Below, piece after piece: positions 1-7,827 of a DNA stretch of 21,314 bases. The position numbers were made by a program, and so were the translations under genes. Position 1 is the stretch's first letter, and every line of letters starts with the position of its first letter. The notes below the pieces were generated by a model. It saw nothing but the letters and a program-made list of their open reading frames with translations, had not been told where the DNA came from and made no database searches. Source of the stretch: Gallibacterium faecale (GTDB taxonomy: Bacteria; Pseudomonadota; Gammaproteobacteria; Enterobacterales; Pasteurellaceae). The stretch covers positions 1 to 21,314 of the forward strand of contig NZ_JAQIBB010000072.1 in the NCBI RefSeq assembly GCF_027920745.1. The letters run 5' to 3'.

Positions 1-2
1 CA

Positions 3-77
3 ATGAGGAGGAGTAAACAGGAGAAATTAAAATTACACAGAAAATTAGCGAAGCTGATAATCAATAGGCTTACTTAG
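3..77 (+). CDS. possible 3' end of an unidentified plus-strand gene (partial)
   Basis: This frame is open from the left edge of the window to a TAG stop at 75-77. It would encode a short, very basic tail ending in KLAKLIINRLT. The first full codon is an ATG at 3-5, but no sequence before it is available, so it could be an internal Met of a gene that enters from the left and converges with truB. The 24 codons are too few to recognise a family. An equally likely reading is that the frame is open by chance. No clear terminator lies between this stop and the truB stop; there is only a weak AT-rich dyad near 88-100. Confidence 0.25.
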   Translation: MRRSKQEKLKLHRKLAKLIINRLT

Positions 78-101
78 ATAATAATTGAATATCCAATATT
101 T

Positions 102-1016
102 TTATTTACTAGGATTCACTAATCGCCTTGGATGCAGTACATCCCGAATCATTTCTGCTACACCGATAAAATTACCTTGCTCACTATAAATTGTATATAG
201 TCCTTGCCCGGTGAGCTGTTCTAACTTGATACGTTGTCCAAATGCTAATTTTTGGGCGACTTCCGTTGTAACAGTTAATTTTGGTAAGTCTGTAATCGCT
301 GTATCAAGCGGTAATAACAGTTTATCTAATTCAGCGAATTGCTGTTGTTCAGCTAACTCTGCTAAACGTTCAAGCGTTACCATCGCTGCAAACGGATAAT
401 TAGCAACTTTAGTTCGGCGTAGCATAGTTACGTGAGCACCACATCCTAAATACTCACCTAAATCATCAATTAGCGTCCGAATATAAGTGCCTTTTGAACA
501 GTGTACAGACAAAGTTAAATATGGGGCTTGATATTCAATAAACTCTAGCGAAAAAATCGTAATCGGACGGGCTTCTCGCTCAATCGTAATCCCGGCACGA
601 GCATATTCATAAAGCGGTTTTCCTTGATGCTTTAACGCAGAAAACATTGTTGGAACTTGTTGTAGCTCACCAGTGAAATGTGGCAAAGCTGCCATAATTT
701 GAGCTAAATCTACATTTATTGCACGCTGTTCAACCACTTGCCCATCTGCATCAGAGGTATCAGTACGTTCCCCTAATTTAGCTGTAACTAAATAACATTT
801 ATCCGCATCAAGTAAGTGTTGAGAAAATTTTGTTGCTTCACCAAGGCAAATCGGTAACATCCCTGTTGCTAATGGATCTAAAGCCCCAGTATGCCCAGCT
901 TTATTTGCTTGATAATAACGTTTTACTTGCTGTAATACGTGGTTTGAACTCATACCTTGCGGTTTATCTAACAACACAATGCCGTCAATATCACGTCCTT
1001 TTTTCGCTTTTGCCAC
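102..1016 (-). CDS. truB: tRNA pseudouridine(55) synthase TruB
   Basis: TruB converts U55 in the T-psi-C loop of most elongator tRNAs to pseudouridine and also acts as a tRNA chaperone. The N-terminal core matches the family: GRDIDGIVLLDKPQG, then GHTGALDPLATG, whose Asp (residue 47 from the start chosen here) is the catalytic aspartate, followed by the KCYLVTAKLGERTDTSDADG and CSKGTYIRTLIDDLG motifs. A PUA-like C-terminal region completes about 304 residues, close to the usual length. An in-frame GTG at 1029-1031 overlaps the rbfA stop (GTGA), but its AGGA touches the start codon. The GTG at 1014-1016 has AGGAGT at a normal distance and gives a typical TruB N-terminus (MAKAKKGRDI), so I prefer it. 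The gene is last in the rimP-nusA-infB-rbfA-truB operon and is translationally close to rbfA. Confidence 0.95.
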   Translation of the reverse strand: MAKAKKGRDIDGIVLLDKPQGMSSNHVLQQVKRYYQANKAGHTGALDPLATGMLPICLGEATKFSQHLLDADKCYLVTAKLGERTDTSDADGQVVEQRAINVDLAQIMAALPHFTGELQQVPTMFSALKHQGKPLYEYARAGITIEREARPITIFSLEFIEYQAPYLTLSVHCSKGTYIRTLIDDLGEYLGCGAHVTMLRRTKVANYPFAAMVTLERLAELAEQQQFAELDKLLLPLDTAITDLPKLTVTTEVAQKLAFGQRIKLEQLTGQGLYTIYSEQGNFIGVAEMIRDVLHPRRLVNPSK

Positions 1017-1027
1017 GCTGACTCCTA

Positions 1028-1414
1028 TCACTCCTGATCATCGTGATGTTTCGCTTTATCTTGGTTCACAACTTGCGTAACCAAATTTGACATTCTCATC
1101 CCTTCGACTAAAGAAGTGTCATAAATAAAGCGTAACTCTGGCACAATACGTAAACGCATTGCTTTACCTAATAGAGAGCGAATATAAGGTGAGGCTTTTT
1201 CAAGTCCAATTAATCCTTGCTCAATATGCGCTTCATCTTCATTAAATAAAAACGTAACAAATACTTTTGCATATGCAAGATCTCTAGATACTTCTACATC
1301 TGATACCGTTACCATACCAATGCGAGGATCTTTAACCTCACGTTGTAAAATAACGGCAATCTCTTTTTTGATCTCTTGTGCCACACGTTGGGCACGGCTA
1401 AATTCTCTTGCCAT
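1028..1414 (-). CDS. rbfA: 30S ribosome-binding factor RbfA
   Basis: RbfA is a small KH-fold protein that binds the immature 30S subunit near the 5' end of 16S rRNA and assists its late maturation. It is needed for growth in the cold in E. coli. The 128-residue protein starts MAREFSRAQRVAQEIKKEIA and contains KDPRIGMVTVSDVEVSRDL and the LRIVPELRFIYDTSL segment, all family hallmarks. The length is normal for the family. The start ATG is preceded by GAAAGG at a suitable distance. It lies between infB and truB; its TGA at 1028-1030 adjoins the truB start region, which points to coupled translation. An unusually long hairpin (1435-1469) sits between infB and this gene. Confidence 0.96.
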   Translation of the reverse strand: MAREFSRAQRVAQEIKKEIAVILQREVKDPRIGMVTVSDVEVSRDLAYAKVFVTFLFNEDEAHIEQGLIGLEKASPYIRSLLGKAMRLRIVPELRFIYDTSLVEGMRMSNLVTQVVNQDKAKHHDDQE

Positions 1415-1434
1415 AGTTAAATCCTTTCAGAAAT

Positions 1435-1469
1435 AAACAAAGTGGTAAACTCTCGCTACCACTTTGTTT
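1435..1469 (-). terminator. terminator-like hairpin between infB and rbfA
   Basis: Positions 1435-1447 and 1457-1469 form a perfect 13-bp inverted repeat with a 9-base loop. Read on the minus strand the 3' arm ends in TTTGTTT followed by ATTTC, so it resembles an intrinsic terminator or attenuator with an imperfect U tract. It lies after the infB stop and about 20 bases before the rbfA ribosome binding site. It could lower rbfA-truB expression relative to infB, or protect the infB 3' end. Its action as a terminator is inferred from structure only. Confidence 0.55.
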
Positions 1470-1495
1470 GTTAGATTTTGCTTGATGAATTTGTA

Positions 1496-4024
1496 TTAAA
1501 TTGAACGTTTAATTTCAACCGTTTCAAATACTTCAATTTGGTCGCCAGTACGAACATCGTTGTAGTTCTTCACACCGATACCACATTCCATACCATTACG
1601 GACTTCGTTTACATCATCTTTGAAGCGACGTAGCGATTCTAACTCCCCTTCAAAAATTACCACGTTATCACGTAATACACGGATTGGATTATGACGTTTC
1701 ACAACCCCTTCAATCACCATACAACCTGCAATCGCACCAAATTTCGGTGAACGGAATACATCACGTACTTCAGCTAAACCAATAATTTCTTGTTTGAATT
1801 CTGGTTGTAACATACCGCTTAATGCAGCTTTGATTTCGTTAATTAAGTCATAAATCACAGAATAGTAACGAAGATCAATGCTTTCACTTTCCACAATACG
1901 ACGTGCAGAAGCATCAGCACGAACATTAAAGCCGACAAGAATTGCATTTGAGGCTGCCGCTAATGTCGCATCAGTTTCGGTAATTCCTCCCACACCAGAA
2001 CCAATAATTTTCACTTTTACTTCATCAGTTGAGAGTTCTAATAATGCTTGGCAAATCGCTTCTACCGAACCTTGTACGTCAGCTTTAACAATGATGTTCA
2101 ATTCAGAAACATCACCTTCTGTCATACTGCTAAACATATTTTCAAGTTTCGCTTTTTGCTGACGAGCTAATTTCACTTCACGGAATTTACCTTGACGATA
2201 AAGTGCAACTTCACGTGCTTTCTTCTCATCACGAACAACGGTCATTTCATCACCCGCAGCAGGTACGCCAGAGAGACCTAAAATTTCTACTGGAATAGAT
2301 GGACCAGCGGTTTTAACTTCTTTACCGATTTCATTACGCATTGCACGAACACGACCATACTCTAAGCCACAAAGTACAATATCGCCACGGTTTAAAGTTC
2401 CAGATTGTACTAACACAGTTGCAACTGGACCACGTCCTTTATCTAAGTAAGATTCAATCACAACCCCACTTGCCATACCATCTTTAACTGCTGTTAATTC
2501 AAGTACTTCCGCTTGTAATAAGATCGCATCAAGGAGTTCATCAATCCCTAATCCTTTCTTCGCCGAAACATTAACAAATTGTGTATCACCACCCCAATCT
2601 TCAGAAATTACCCCATGCTGTGATAATTCTGTTTTTACACGATCAGGATCTGCTTCTGGTTTATCAATTTTATTTACTGCAACAACTAAAGGTACATTCG
2701 CTGCTTTAGCGTGTTGGATCGCTTCAATAGTTTGTGGCATTACACCATCATCAGCAGCAACCACTAATACCACGATATCTGTTGCTTGAGCACCACGAGC
2801 ACGCATCGAAGTAAACGCAGCGTGTCCCGGAGTATCTAAGAAAGTAATATCCCCATTTGGTGTATGTACGTGGTATGCACCAATATGTTGGGTAATTCCA
2901 CCTGCTTCGCCAGCAGCGACTTTTGCCTTACGGATATAGTCAAGCAATGATGTTTTACCATGGTCAACGTGTCCCATAATGGTTACAACTGGTGCACGTG
3001 GCTCTGACTCAGCATTCATATCACGATCGCTTAATACTGCTTCTTCTAATTCATTCTCACGACGTAATACAACTTTATGTCCCATTTCTTCAGCAACTAA
3101 CTGTGCTGTTTCTTGGTCAATAACTTGGTTAATGGTTGCCATTGCCCCCATTTTCATCATTGTCTTAATAACTTCGGTTGCTTTTACCGCCATTTTATTT
3201 GCCAGTTCGCCAACTGTAATGGTTTCACTGATCACCACATCACGGGAAACTGGCTGTGCTGGTTTAGTAAAGCTTTGTTGTAATGCACTCTTACGGTTAG
3301 CTTTTTTATTACCTTTACCGTTTTGTTGATTATTACGACGATTTGCTTCACGTTCATTTTTTGAAGATTCTTCATCGCGGCCATTCTTTTTGGTTTTTGT
3401 TACTTTCTTACCGCGTCCTCGATTTTCATTACGGCGCTCTTCTTCATTTTCTGCTTCACGTGCATAAGATGAAGTGAAGTGATAGTCTGAATAATCGTCT
3501 GCATCATCATCTGCAACATCATCATCAGAAAAATCAGCATAACGTTTTGCATCTTCCGCAGCTTTTCTTGCTTGTTCTTCTGCTTTTTGACGAGCAGCTT
3601 CTTCTGCTTTACGGCGGAATTCAGCTTCTTCTGCTTTACGTTTTTGTTTAGTTTCGTCTTTTTCTGCTGCGACTTTTTTCGCTGGCTCTGTTTTTTTCGC
3701 AGGTTTTGATTCTGCTTTCGCTGTTTCTGCTTTCGCAGCTTCTTCTTTCTTCGCTTTTTCAGCTTGTTCTGCTGCTTTTTTCGCTTTAGCTTCTGCTTCT
3801 TGACGAGCCTGTGCTTCTAAACGAGCTTGTTCAGCAGCTTGTTTTTCCATTTCAGCTTGAGCACGAGTATCGATCACACGAGTTTTACGTGTTTCAATTT
3901 TAACTTCTTTGCTTTTTCCACTGCCATTTTGTTGAACCGTTAATGTACTATGTGTTGAACGTTTCAACTTTAATTTAGTTGGTTTTTTCTCTGTCACTTG
4001 GGTATCAGTTTTTTTATCAGTCAT
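1496..4024 (-). CDS. infB: translation initiation factor IF-2
   Basis: IF-2 is the GTPase that places fMet-tRNA on the 30S subunit and promotes joining of the 50S subunit. The 842-residue protein has a short conserved N-terminal segment, then about 60-170 of Ala/Lys/Glu-rich, coiled-coil-like sequence. An acidic patch (SDDDVADDDADD) and an Asn/Arg/Lys-rich basic linker follow, and then the IF2_N-type segment before the G domain. G motifs are intact: GHVDHGKT (about 351-358), GGITQHIG, DTPGH, NKID and SAKKG. Domains II, III and the fMet-tRNA-binding C-terminal domain follow and end EVFETVEIKRSI. The length lies in the enterobacterial/Pasteurellaceae range. A strong AAGGTGGT ribosome binding site precedes the ATG, and only 16 bases separate it from the nusA stop. 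The variable linker is species-specific in this family. Confidence 0.98.
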   Translation of the reverse strand: MTDKKTDTQVTEKKPTKLKLKRSTHSTLTVQQNGSGKSKEVKIETRKTRVIDTRAQAEMEKQAAEQARLEAQARQEAEAKAKKAAEQAEKAKKEEAAKAETAKAESKPAKKTEPAKKVAAEKDETKQKRKAEEAEFRRKAEEAARQKAEEQARKAAEDAKRYADFSDDDVADDDADDYSDYHFTSSYAREAENEEERRNENRGRGKKVTKTKKNGRDEESSKNEREANRRNNQQNGKGNKKANRKSALQQSFTKPAQPVSRDVVISETITVGELANKMAVKATEVIKTMMKMGAMATINQVIDQETAQLVAEEMGHKVVLRRENELEEAVLSDRDMNAESEPRAPVVTIMGHVDHGKTSLLDYIRKAKVAAGEAGGITQHIGAYHVHTPNGDITFLDTPGHAAFTSMRARGAQATDIVVLVVAADDGVMPQTIEAIQHAKAANVPLVVAVNKIDKPEADPDRVKTELSQHGVISEDWGGDTQFVNVSAKKGLGIDELLDAILLQAEVLELTAVKDGMASGVVIESYLDKGRGPVATVLVQSGTLNRGDIVLCGLEYGRVRAMRNEIGKEVKTAGPSIPVEILGLSGVPAAGDEMTVVRDEKKAREVALYRQGKFREVKLARQQKAKLENMFSSMTEGDVSELNIIVKADVQGSVEAICQALLELSTDEVKVKIIGSGVGGITETDATLAAASNAILVGFNVRADASARRIVESESIDLRYYSVIYDLINEIKAALSGMLQPEFKQEIIGLAEVRDVFRSPKFGAIAGCMVIEGVVKRHNPIRVLRDNVVIFEGELESLRRFKDDVNEVRNGMECGIGVKNYNDVRTGDQIEVFETVEIKRSI

Positions 4025-4040
4025 CTGTACACCACCTTAA

Positions 4041-5528
4041 TTATTCTTCATTACCAAACCAGCAGATATTACGGGCTGCCATAATCAGTTCTGCTGCTTG
4101 TTCTGCAGAAAGTTCTTCAATATCACTTAAATCATCAACACCTTGCTCCGCAAGTTCTTCTAATGTGGTGATATTTTTCTCAGCTAATTTCACTGCTAAA
4201 TGACGATTCATACCTTCTAATTTTAGTAAGGCTTCTTCTACATTGATATTCGCCAAAGCTGCTTCTTCTGCTAATGCAATTTTTGTTAATGCTTCTTTTG
4301 CACGATTGCGCAATTCTTCTGCAAGATCTTCATCAAAACCGTCAATCTCAAGCAGTTCTTCCATTGGAACATAAGCAATTTCTTCTAATTTGCTAAATCC
4401 TTCTTCTGAAAGAAGCGCAGCAAACTCTTCATCAAGATCCAATGCTTCCATAAATAAATTAATGGTCTTTTGATTTTCTGCTTGATGTTTATTCTCTAAG
4501 TCGTCGCTACTCATTACATTTAATGTCCAACCTGTTAGTTGTGAAGCAAGTTTGACATTTTGTCCATTACGACCAATAGCTTGCGCAAGATTTGCTGACT
4601 CTACCGCGATATCCATTGATTTTTTATCTTCATCAACAACGATAGAAACTACGTCCGCTGGTGCCATTGCATTGATAACAAATTGTGCTGGATTATCGTC
4701 CCAAAGTACGATATCAACACGTTCACCATCTAATTCATTTGTAATTGCTTGTACACGTGCACCACGCATACCTACGCAAGCACCTACTGGATCAATACGT
4801 TTGTCATGGCTTTTCACGGCAATTTTGGCACGGATACCTGGATCACGAGTAGCAGCTTTAATTTCAATAACACCTTCACCAATTTCAGGCACTTCAATTT
4901 TGAATAACTCAATCAACATTTCTGGTTTAGAACGTGTTACAAAAAGTTGAACGCCTTTCGCTTCAGGGTTAACTTTATAAAGTACACCACGCACACGGTC
5001 ACCAGCACGGAAGTTTTCACGTGGTAATAAATCTTCACGCAAAATCATCGCTTCTGCTTGGTTTCCTAAATCGAGAATTACATTCTCACGATTAACTTTT
5101 TTCACTACACCAGTGATAATCTCACCTTCTCTTTCTTTAAATTGTTCAACAACTTTATTACGCTCTGCATCACGGATTTTTGCACTAATCACTTGGCGAG
5201 CTGTTTGCATCGTAATACGATCGAAAGCGATAGACTCGATTTCGTCTTCAATGAATTCACCTAATTTAATCTCTGGTTCTTCCATTTGTGCTGCTTCTAA
5301 GGTGATCTCTCTTGTTGGATGAGTTACATGCTCAACAACTAACCAACGGCGGTAAGTAATAAAATCGCCTGTTTTTTGATTGATAGAAACGCGAACATCA
5401 ATATCTTGTTCATATTTTTTCTTAGTAGAAATCGCTAATGCACTTTCTAACGCCTCAAAAATCTTCTCTCGAGGCAATAATTTTTCATTTGATACTGCTT
5501 CCGCAGCTAATAAAATTTCTTTGCTCAT
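4041..5528 (-). CDS. nusA: transcription termination/antitermination factor NusA
   Basis: NusA binds RNA polymerase and nascent RNA, stimulates pausing and intrinsic termination, and takes part in rRNA antitermination complexes. The 495 residues equal the E. coli length. The order is: RNA polymerase-binding N-terminal domain (1 to about 125); S1 domain (about 133-200); KH1 with GMRG at 253-256; KH2 with GRNG at 319-322; and two acidic helix-hairpin-helix repeats in about 360-490, as in the NusA of gammaproteobacteria that interacts with alpha-CTD and lambda N. The end, NICWFGNEE, is characteristic. AGAGAGA precedes the ATG. The gene sits 31 bases after rimP and 16 before infB, the standard operon order. 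In E. coli NusA represses its own operon through leader termination. The tandem terminators upstream of rimP would suit a similar loop here, which is an inference. Confidence 0.98.
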   Translation of the reverse strand: MSKEILLAAEAVSNEKLLPREKIFEALESALAISTKKKYEQDIDVRVSINQKTGDFITYRRWLVVEHVTHPTREITLEAAQMEEPEIKLGEFIEDEIESIAFDRITMQTARQVISAKIRDAERNKVVEQFKEREGEIITGVVKKVNRENVILDLGNQAEAMILREDLLPRENFRAGDRVRGVLYKVNPEAKGVQLFVTRSKPEMLIELFKIEVPEIGEGVIEIKAATRDPGIRAKIAVKSHDKRIDPVGACVGMRGARVQAITNELDGERVDIVLWDDNPAQFVINAMAPADVVSIVVDEDKKSMDIAVESANLAQAIGRNGQNVKLASQLTGWTLNVMSSDDLENKHQAENQKTINLFMEALDLDEEFAALLSEEGFSKLEEIAYVPMEELLEIDGFDEDLAEELRNRAKEALTKIALAEEAALANINVEEALLKLEGMNRHLAVKLAEKNITTLEELAEQGVDDLSDIEELSAEQAAELIMAARNICWFGNEE

Positions 5529-5559
5529 AGGTTATCTCTCTATTAATTCATACAATTCT

Positions 5560-6024
5560 TTATTTAAAGGAAATTTTTGGCACGATATTTGCTTTTTGGA
5601 TATTACCAAATGCGAAAACTTGCGGCTCTCCATCCACATTCACTGTAATCATATCGCCATCAACACTGACTAAATCACCTTGCCATTTACGACGCCCCGC
5701 TGTTGCGATACGTAGATGAATCACTACTTCTTGTCCAACAAAGCGTTGATAGTGTTCTAATGTAAACAATGGACGATCTAAACCTGGCGATGACACCTCA
5801 AGGTTATATTTATCGCTAATTGGATCTTCAACATCTAAAATTGCCCCAACTTCACGACTTACTTCACTACAATCATCAATAGTTACGCCATTTTCCTTAT
5901 CAATATATAAACGGACTGTTGAATAGCGACCAGCTCGCGGACATTCAATTCCCACAAGCTCAAATCCCATACCTTCAACAGTAGGTTGTAATAGATCTTG
6001 TAACTTTTGTTCTAGCGTTGCCAA
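5560..6024 (-). CDS. rimP: ribosome maturation factor RimP
   Basis: RimP binds free 30S subunits and is needed for efficient 30S assembly around the S12/S19 region. The 154-residue protein begins MATLEQKLQDLLQPTVEGMGFELVGIE (given here only as the landmarks ATLEQKL and FELVGIE) and contains VEDPISDKYNLEVSSPGLDRPL, the family signature, and NIQKANIVP near the end. The start codon is TTG (6022-6024). AAGGAGA lies about 7 bases upstream, an in-frame TGA lies a few codons further upstream, and the first ATG in frame is at codon 18, which would remove conserved sequence. TTG is therefore well supported. It is the first protein gene of the operon after tRNA-fMet. Confidence 0.96.
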   Translation of the reverse strand: MATLEQKLQDLLQPTVEGMGFELVGIECPRAGRYSTVRLYIDKENGVTIDDCSEVSREVGAILDVEDPISDKYNLEVSSPGLDRPLFTLEHYQRFVGQEVVIHLRIATAGRRKWQGDLVSVDGDMITVNVDGEPQVFAFGNIQKANIVPKISFK

Positions 6025-6059
6025 AGATAATCTCCTTGTTCATTGTCAAATTAAAGGTA

Positions 6060-6082
6060 TAAAAAAAGGGCTTTTAAGCCCC
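6060..6082 (-). terminator. hairpin with U tract just upstream of rimP
   Basis: Positions 6068-6073 pair with 6076-6081 (GGGCTT/AAGCCC), and seven A on the plus strand at 6061-6067 become seven U in a minus-strand transcript. This is a compact intrinsic terminator shape, 36 bases before the rimP start codon. It is the second of two terminators between tRNA-fMet and rimP. Confidence 0.6.
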
Positions 6083-6139
6083 GTTTCTTCGTGTTTACCA
6101 AACTGAACAAATAAATTTTTCTTACAAAATTTATTCCAC

Positions 6140-6160
6140 AAAAAAACCCCTAACGGGGCT
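6140..6160 (-). terminator. intrinsic terminator after tRNA-fMet
   Basis: On the minus strand AGCCCC, loop GTTA and GGGGTT form a short GC-rich hairpin (core 6147-6150 with 6155-6158), followed directly by seven T (6140-6146). It lies about 40 bases beyond the tRNA 3' end and is well placed to end the tRNA transcript. Confidence 0.7.
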
Positions 6161-6181
6161 TCAACTCTTTACTACTGATCA

Positions 6182-6198
6182 ATTTCATTCAATGAAAT
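6182..6198. other. perfect palindrome abutting the tRNA-fMet 3' end
   Basis: ATTTCATT and AATGAAAT flank a single base, a 17-base near-perfect palindrome that ends exactly where the encoded CCA of tRNA-fMet begins (6199). In the precursor RNA it could form a small hairpin next to the tRNA 3' end, possibly affecting 3' processing. Function is not known. Confidence 0.4.
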
Positions 6199-6275
<77 letters not shown>

Positions 6276-6292
6276 TCTGAAATCTGGGGCGT

Positions 6293-6320
6293 ATTATACA
6301 GATATTTTGATGTGTATCAA
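6293..6320 (-). promoter_or_regulatory. sigma-70 promoter of tRNA-fMet
   Basis: On the minus strand there is TTGATA (-35, 6315-6320), a 16-base spacer and a perfect TATAAT (-10, 6293-6298). The stretch ACGCCCC follows, a GC-rich discriminator typical of stringently controlled stable-RNA promoters. The predicted start lies about 10-12 bases before the mature tRNA 5' end, leaving a short leader for RNase P. Confidence 0.85.
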
Positions 6321-6405
6321 GTGCTTTATCCTAAATTATCCTTGTTATATAGAATAAGTGCATAAAAATGAGGCAATTTTCTTTCTCTGCTCACTGCAAT
6401 TAAAC

Positions 6406-6432
6406 AAAAGGGCAACACTCTGTTGCCCTTTA
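6406..6432 (-). terminator. sstT terminator
   Basis: Positions 6407-6417 pair perfectly with 6421-6431 (AAAGGGCAACA, 11 bp, loop of 3). Read on the minus strand the hairpin is followed by TTTTGTTT. It lies 20 bases after the sstT stop. Because A and T tracts flank both sides it could work in both directions, but no plus-strand gene enters it. Confidence 0.85.
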
Positions 6433-6451
6433 TATGATTAAGCAAATTTAA

Positions 6452-7702
6452 TTATGCTTGTTGACTTTTTCTCTCTTCTTCAATACAAGCCGCTGCAGTA
6501 AAGATAACATCTGTTGATGAGTTTAGTGCAGTTTCGGTTGAGTCTTGTAATACCCCAATAATAAAGCCCACCCCGATAACTTGAGCTGCAATATCATTAG
6601 AGATCCCGAACAAACTACAAGCTAATGGAATTAATAATAAGGAACCACCCGCCACACCTGACGCACCACACGCACACACTGTAGCTACAACACTAAGTAA
6701 TAAAGCCGTTGGCAAACTCACCTCAATACCTAAAGTATGCACCGCAGCTAAGGTTAAAATTGTGATTGTAATTGCCGCACCGCCCATATTGATGGTTGCA
6801 CCTAATGGAATTGATACGGAATAAGTTTCTTCTTTTAAGCCTAAACGTTGGGCTAACTCCATATTAACTGGAATATTTGCTGCAGAACTACGAGTAAAGA
6901 ATGCAGTTAAACCACTTACACGGATACATTTCCAAACTAATGGATAGGGATTTGTTCGTGTTTTCCAGTACACTAAAATTGGGTTTACCACAAAGGCAAC
7001 AAAGAGCATTGAGCCAATCAATACGGCTAATACTTGGATATAACCACCTAATGCTGCTAATCCTCTATCCGCTAAAGTCGATGCCACTAAGCCAAATACC
7101 CCAACTGGTGCAAAAGCAATAACCACTTTCACAATCATTGAAATTGCTTCAGATACATCACTTAATAAACTTTTTGTTGTATCAGAGGCATGACGTAATG
7201 CAACACCTAAACCAATCGCCCACGCTAAGATACCGATAAAGTTTGCATTGAATAGTGCATTGAATGGGTTATCAATCACGTTAAAGACTAATGTACTTAA
7301 TACTTGAATTACACTTTCAGGCGGCGCAATTGATTTTTCTGCATCACCTAATGCAAGTGTGGTTGGGAACATAAAACTTGCCACAACTGCAACCAGTGCT
7401 GATAAGAATGTACCTAAAAGATAAAGATAAAGGATACTTTTAAGATTATTTTTCTCACCTACTTTACGGTTTGCAATAGCAGCAATTACTAAAACAAAAA
7501 TTAGAATTGGTGCAATCGAACGTAATGAGCGTACAAAAATTTGTCCAAGAAAGCTAACATCCTCAGCTAAATTAGTTCCTAAAGCAGGTTCTAAATAAGG
7601 AGAAATCAAAGCAAGCAAAATCCCTAATAAAAGACCTGTTGCCACTCTTTTTACAAGAGAACCTTGAAAAAGTAATGCGGTAAAACGAGATGAAGTAACC
7701 AT
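6452..7702 (-). CDS. sstT: Na+/serine-threonine symporter SstT
   Basis: SstT is a dicarboxylate/amino acid:cation symporter-family protein of the inner membrane that takes up serine and threonine with sodium. The 416 residues match the usual 410-415. Many hydrophobic segments are visible. The family motifs are present: FFTRSSAANIPVN (serine-rich re-entrant loop), LGATINMGGAAITI, CACGASGVAGGSLLLIPLAC and GVLQDSTETALNSSTDV. The substrate-binding half is complete, so the gene looks functional. The ATG is supported by alignment of the first residues (QGSLVKR) with the family, but no Shine-Dalgarno sequence is seen before it; upstream is AT-only sequence. It forms a single-gene unit between the tRNA promoter region and rnd, with its own terminator. 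Confidence 0.96.
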   Translation of the reverse strand: MVTSSRFTALLFQGSLVKRVATGLLLGILLALISPYLEPALGTNLAEDVSFLGQIFVRSLRSIAPILIFVLVIAAIANRKVGEKNNLKSILYLYLLGTFLSALVAVVASFMFPTTLALGDAEKSIAPPESVIQVLSTLVFNVIDNPFNALFNANFIGILAWAIGLGVALRHASDTTKSLLSDVSEAISMIVKVVIAFAPVGVFGLVASTLADRGLAALGGYIQVLAVLIGSMLFVAFVVNPILVYWKTRTNPYPLVWKCIRVSGLTAFFTRSSAANIPVNMELAQRLGLKEETYSVSIPLGATINMGGAAITITILTLAAVHTLGIEVSLPTALLLSVVATVCACGASGVAGGSLLLIPLACSLFGISNDIAAQVIGVGFIIGVLQDSTETALNSSTDVIFTAAACIEEERKSQQA

Positions 7703-7827
7703 AATTATAATATCTATAAATGTTGTGTTAATAACAAAGAGGCTAATAAACCTCCGCCCATCGCTAAAGATAGCTGAAATTATAAATTATGCAAATAAAA
7801 TAATCGTAAAATAATCTTTTTTCCTGA

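Noticed and set aside
2979..3329. Long plus-strand open frame of 116 codons opposite infB
   Set aside because: It lies fully inside the well-conserved infB gene on the other strand, has no ribosome binding site, and its translation is a low-complexity shadow.
3540..3860. Repetitive A/K/E-coding stretch in infB, considered as a tandem repeat or CRISPR-like array
   Set aside because: It is the usual low-complexity, coiled-coil-like N-terminal part of IF-2 with no exact repeat unit or spacer structure.
4552..4950. Plus-strand open frame of 132 codons opposite nusA
   Set aside because: It is an antisense shadow of the nusA KH region; composition is Ser/Ile-rich and resembles no family.
5968..6036. 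Small out-of-frame ORF (ATG AAC AAG GAG...) overlapping the rimP start on the minus strand
   Set aside because: It could be a regulatory upstream ORF, but there is no SD before its ATG and the purine run inside it is the rimP ribosome binding site.
6038..6044. TTGACA on the minus strand just upstream of rimP, as a -35 box
   Set aside because: A matching -10 box would fall inside the rimP coding region, so it cannot drive rimP.
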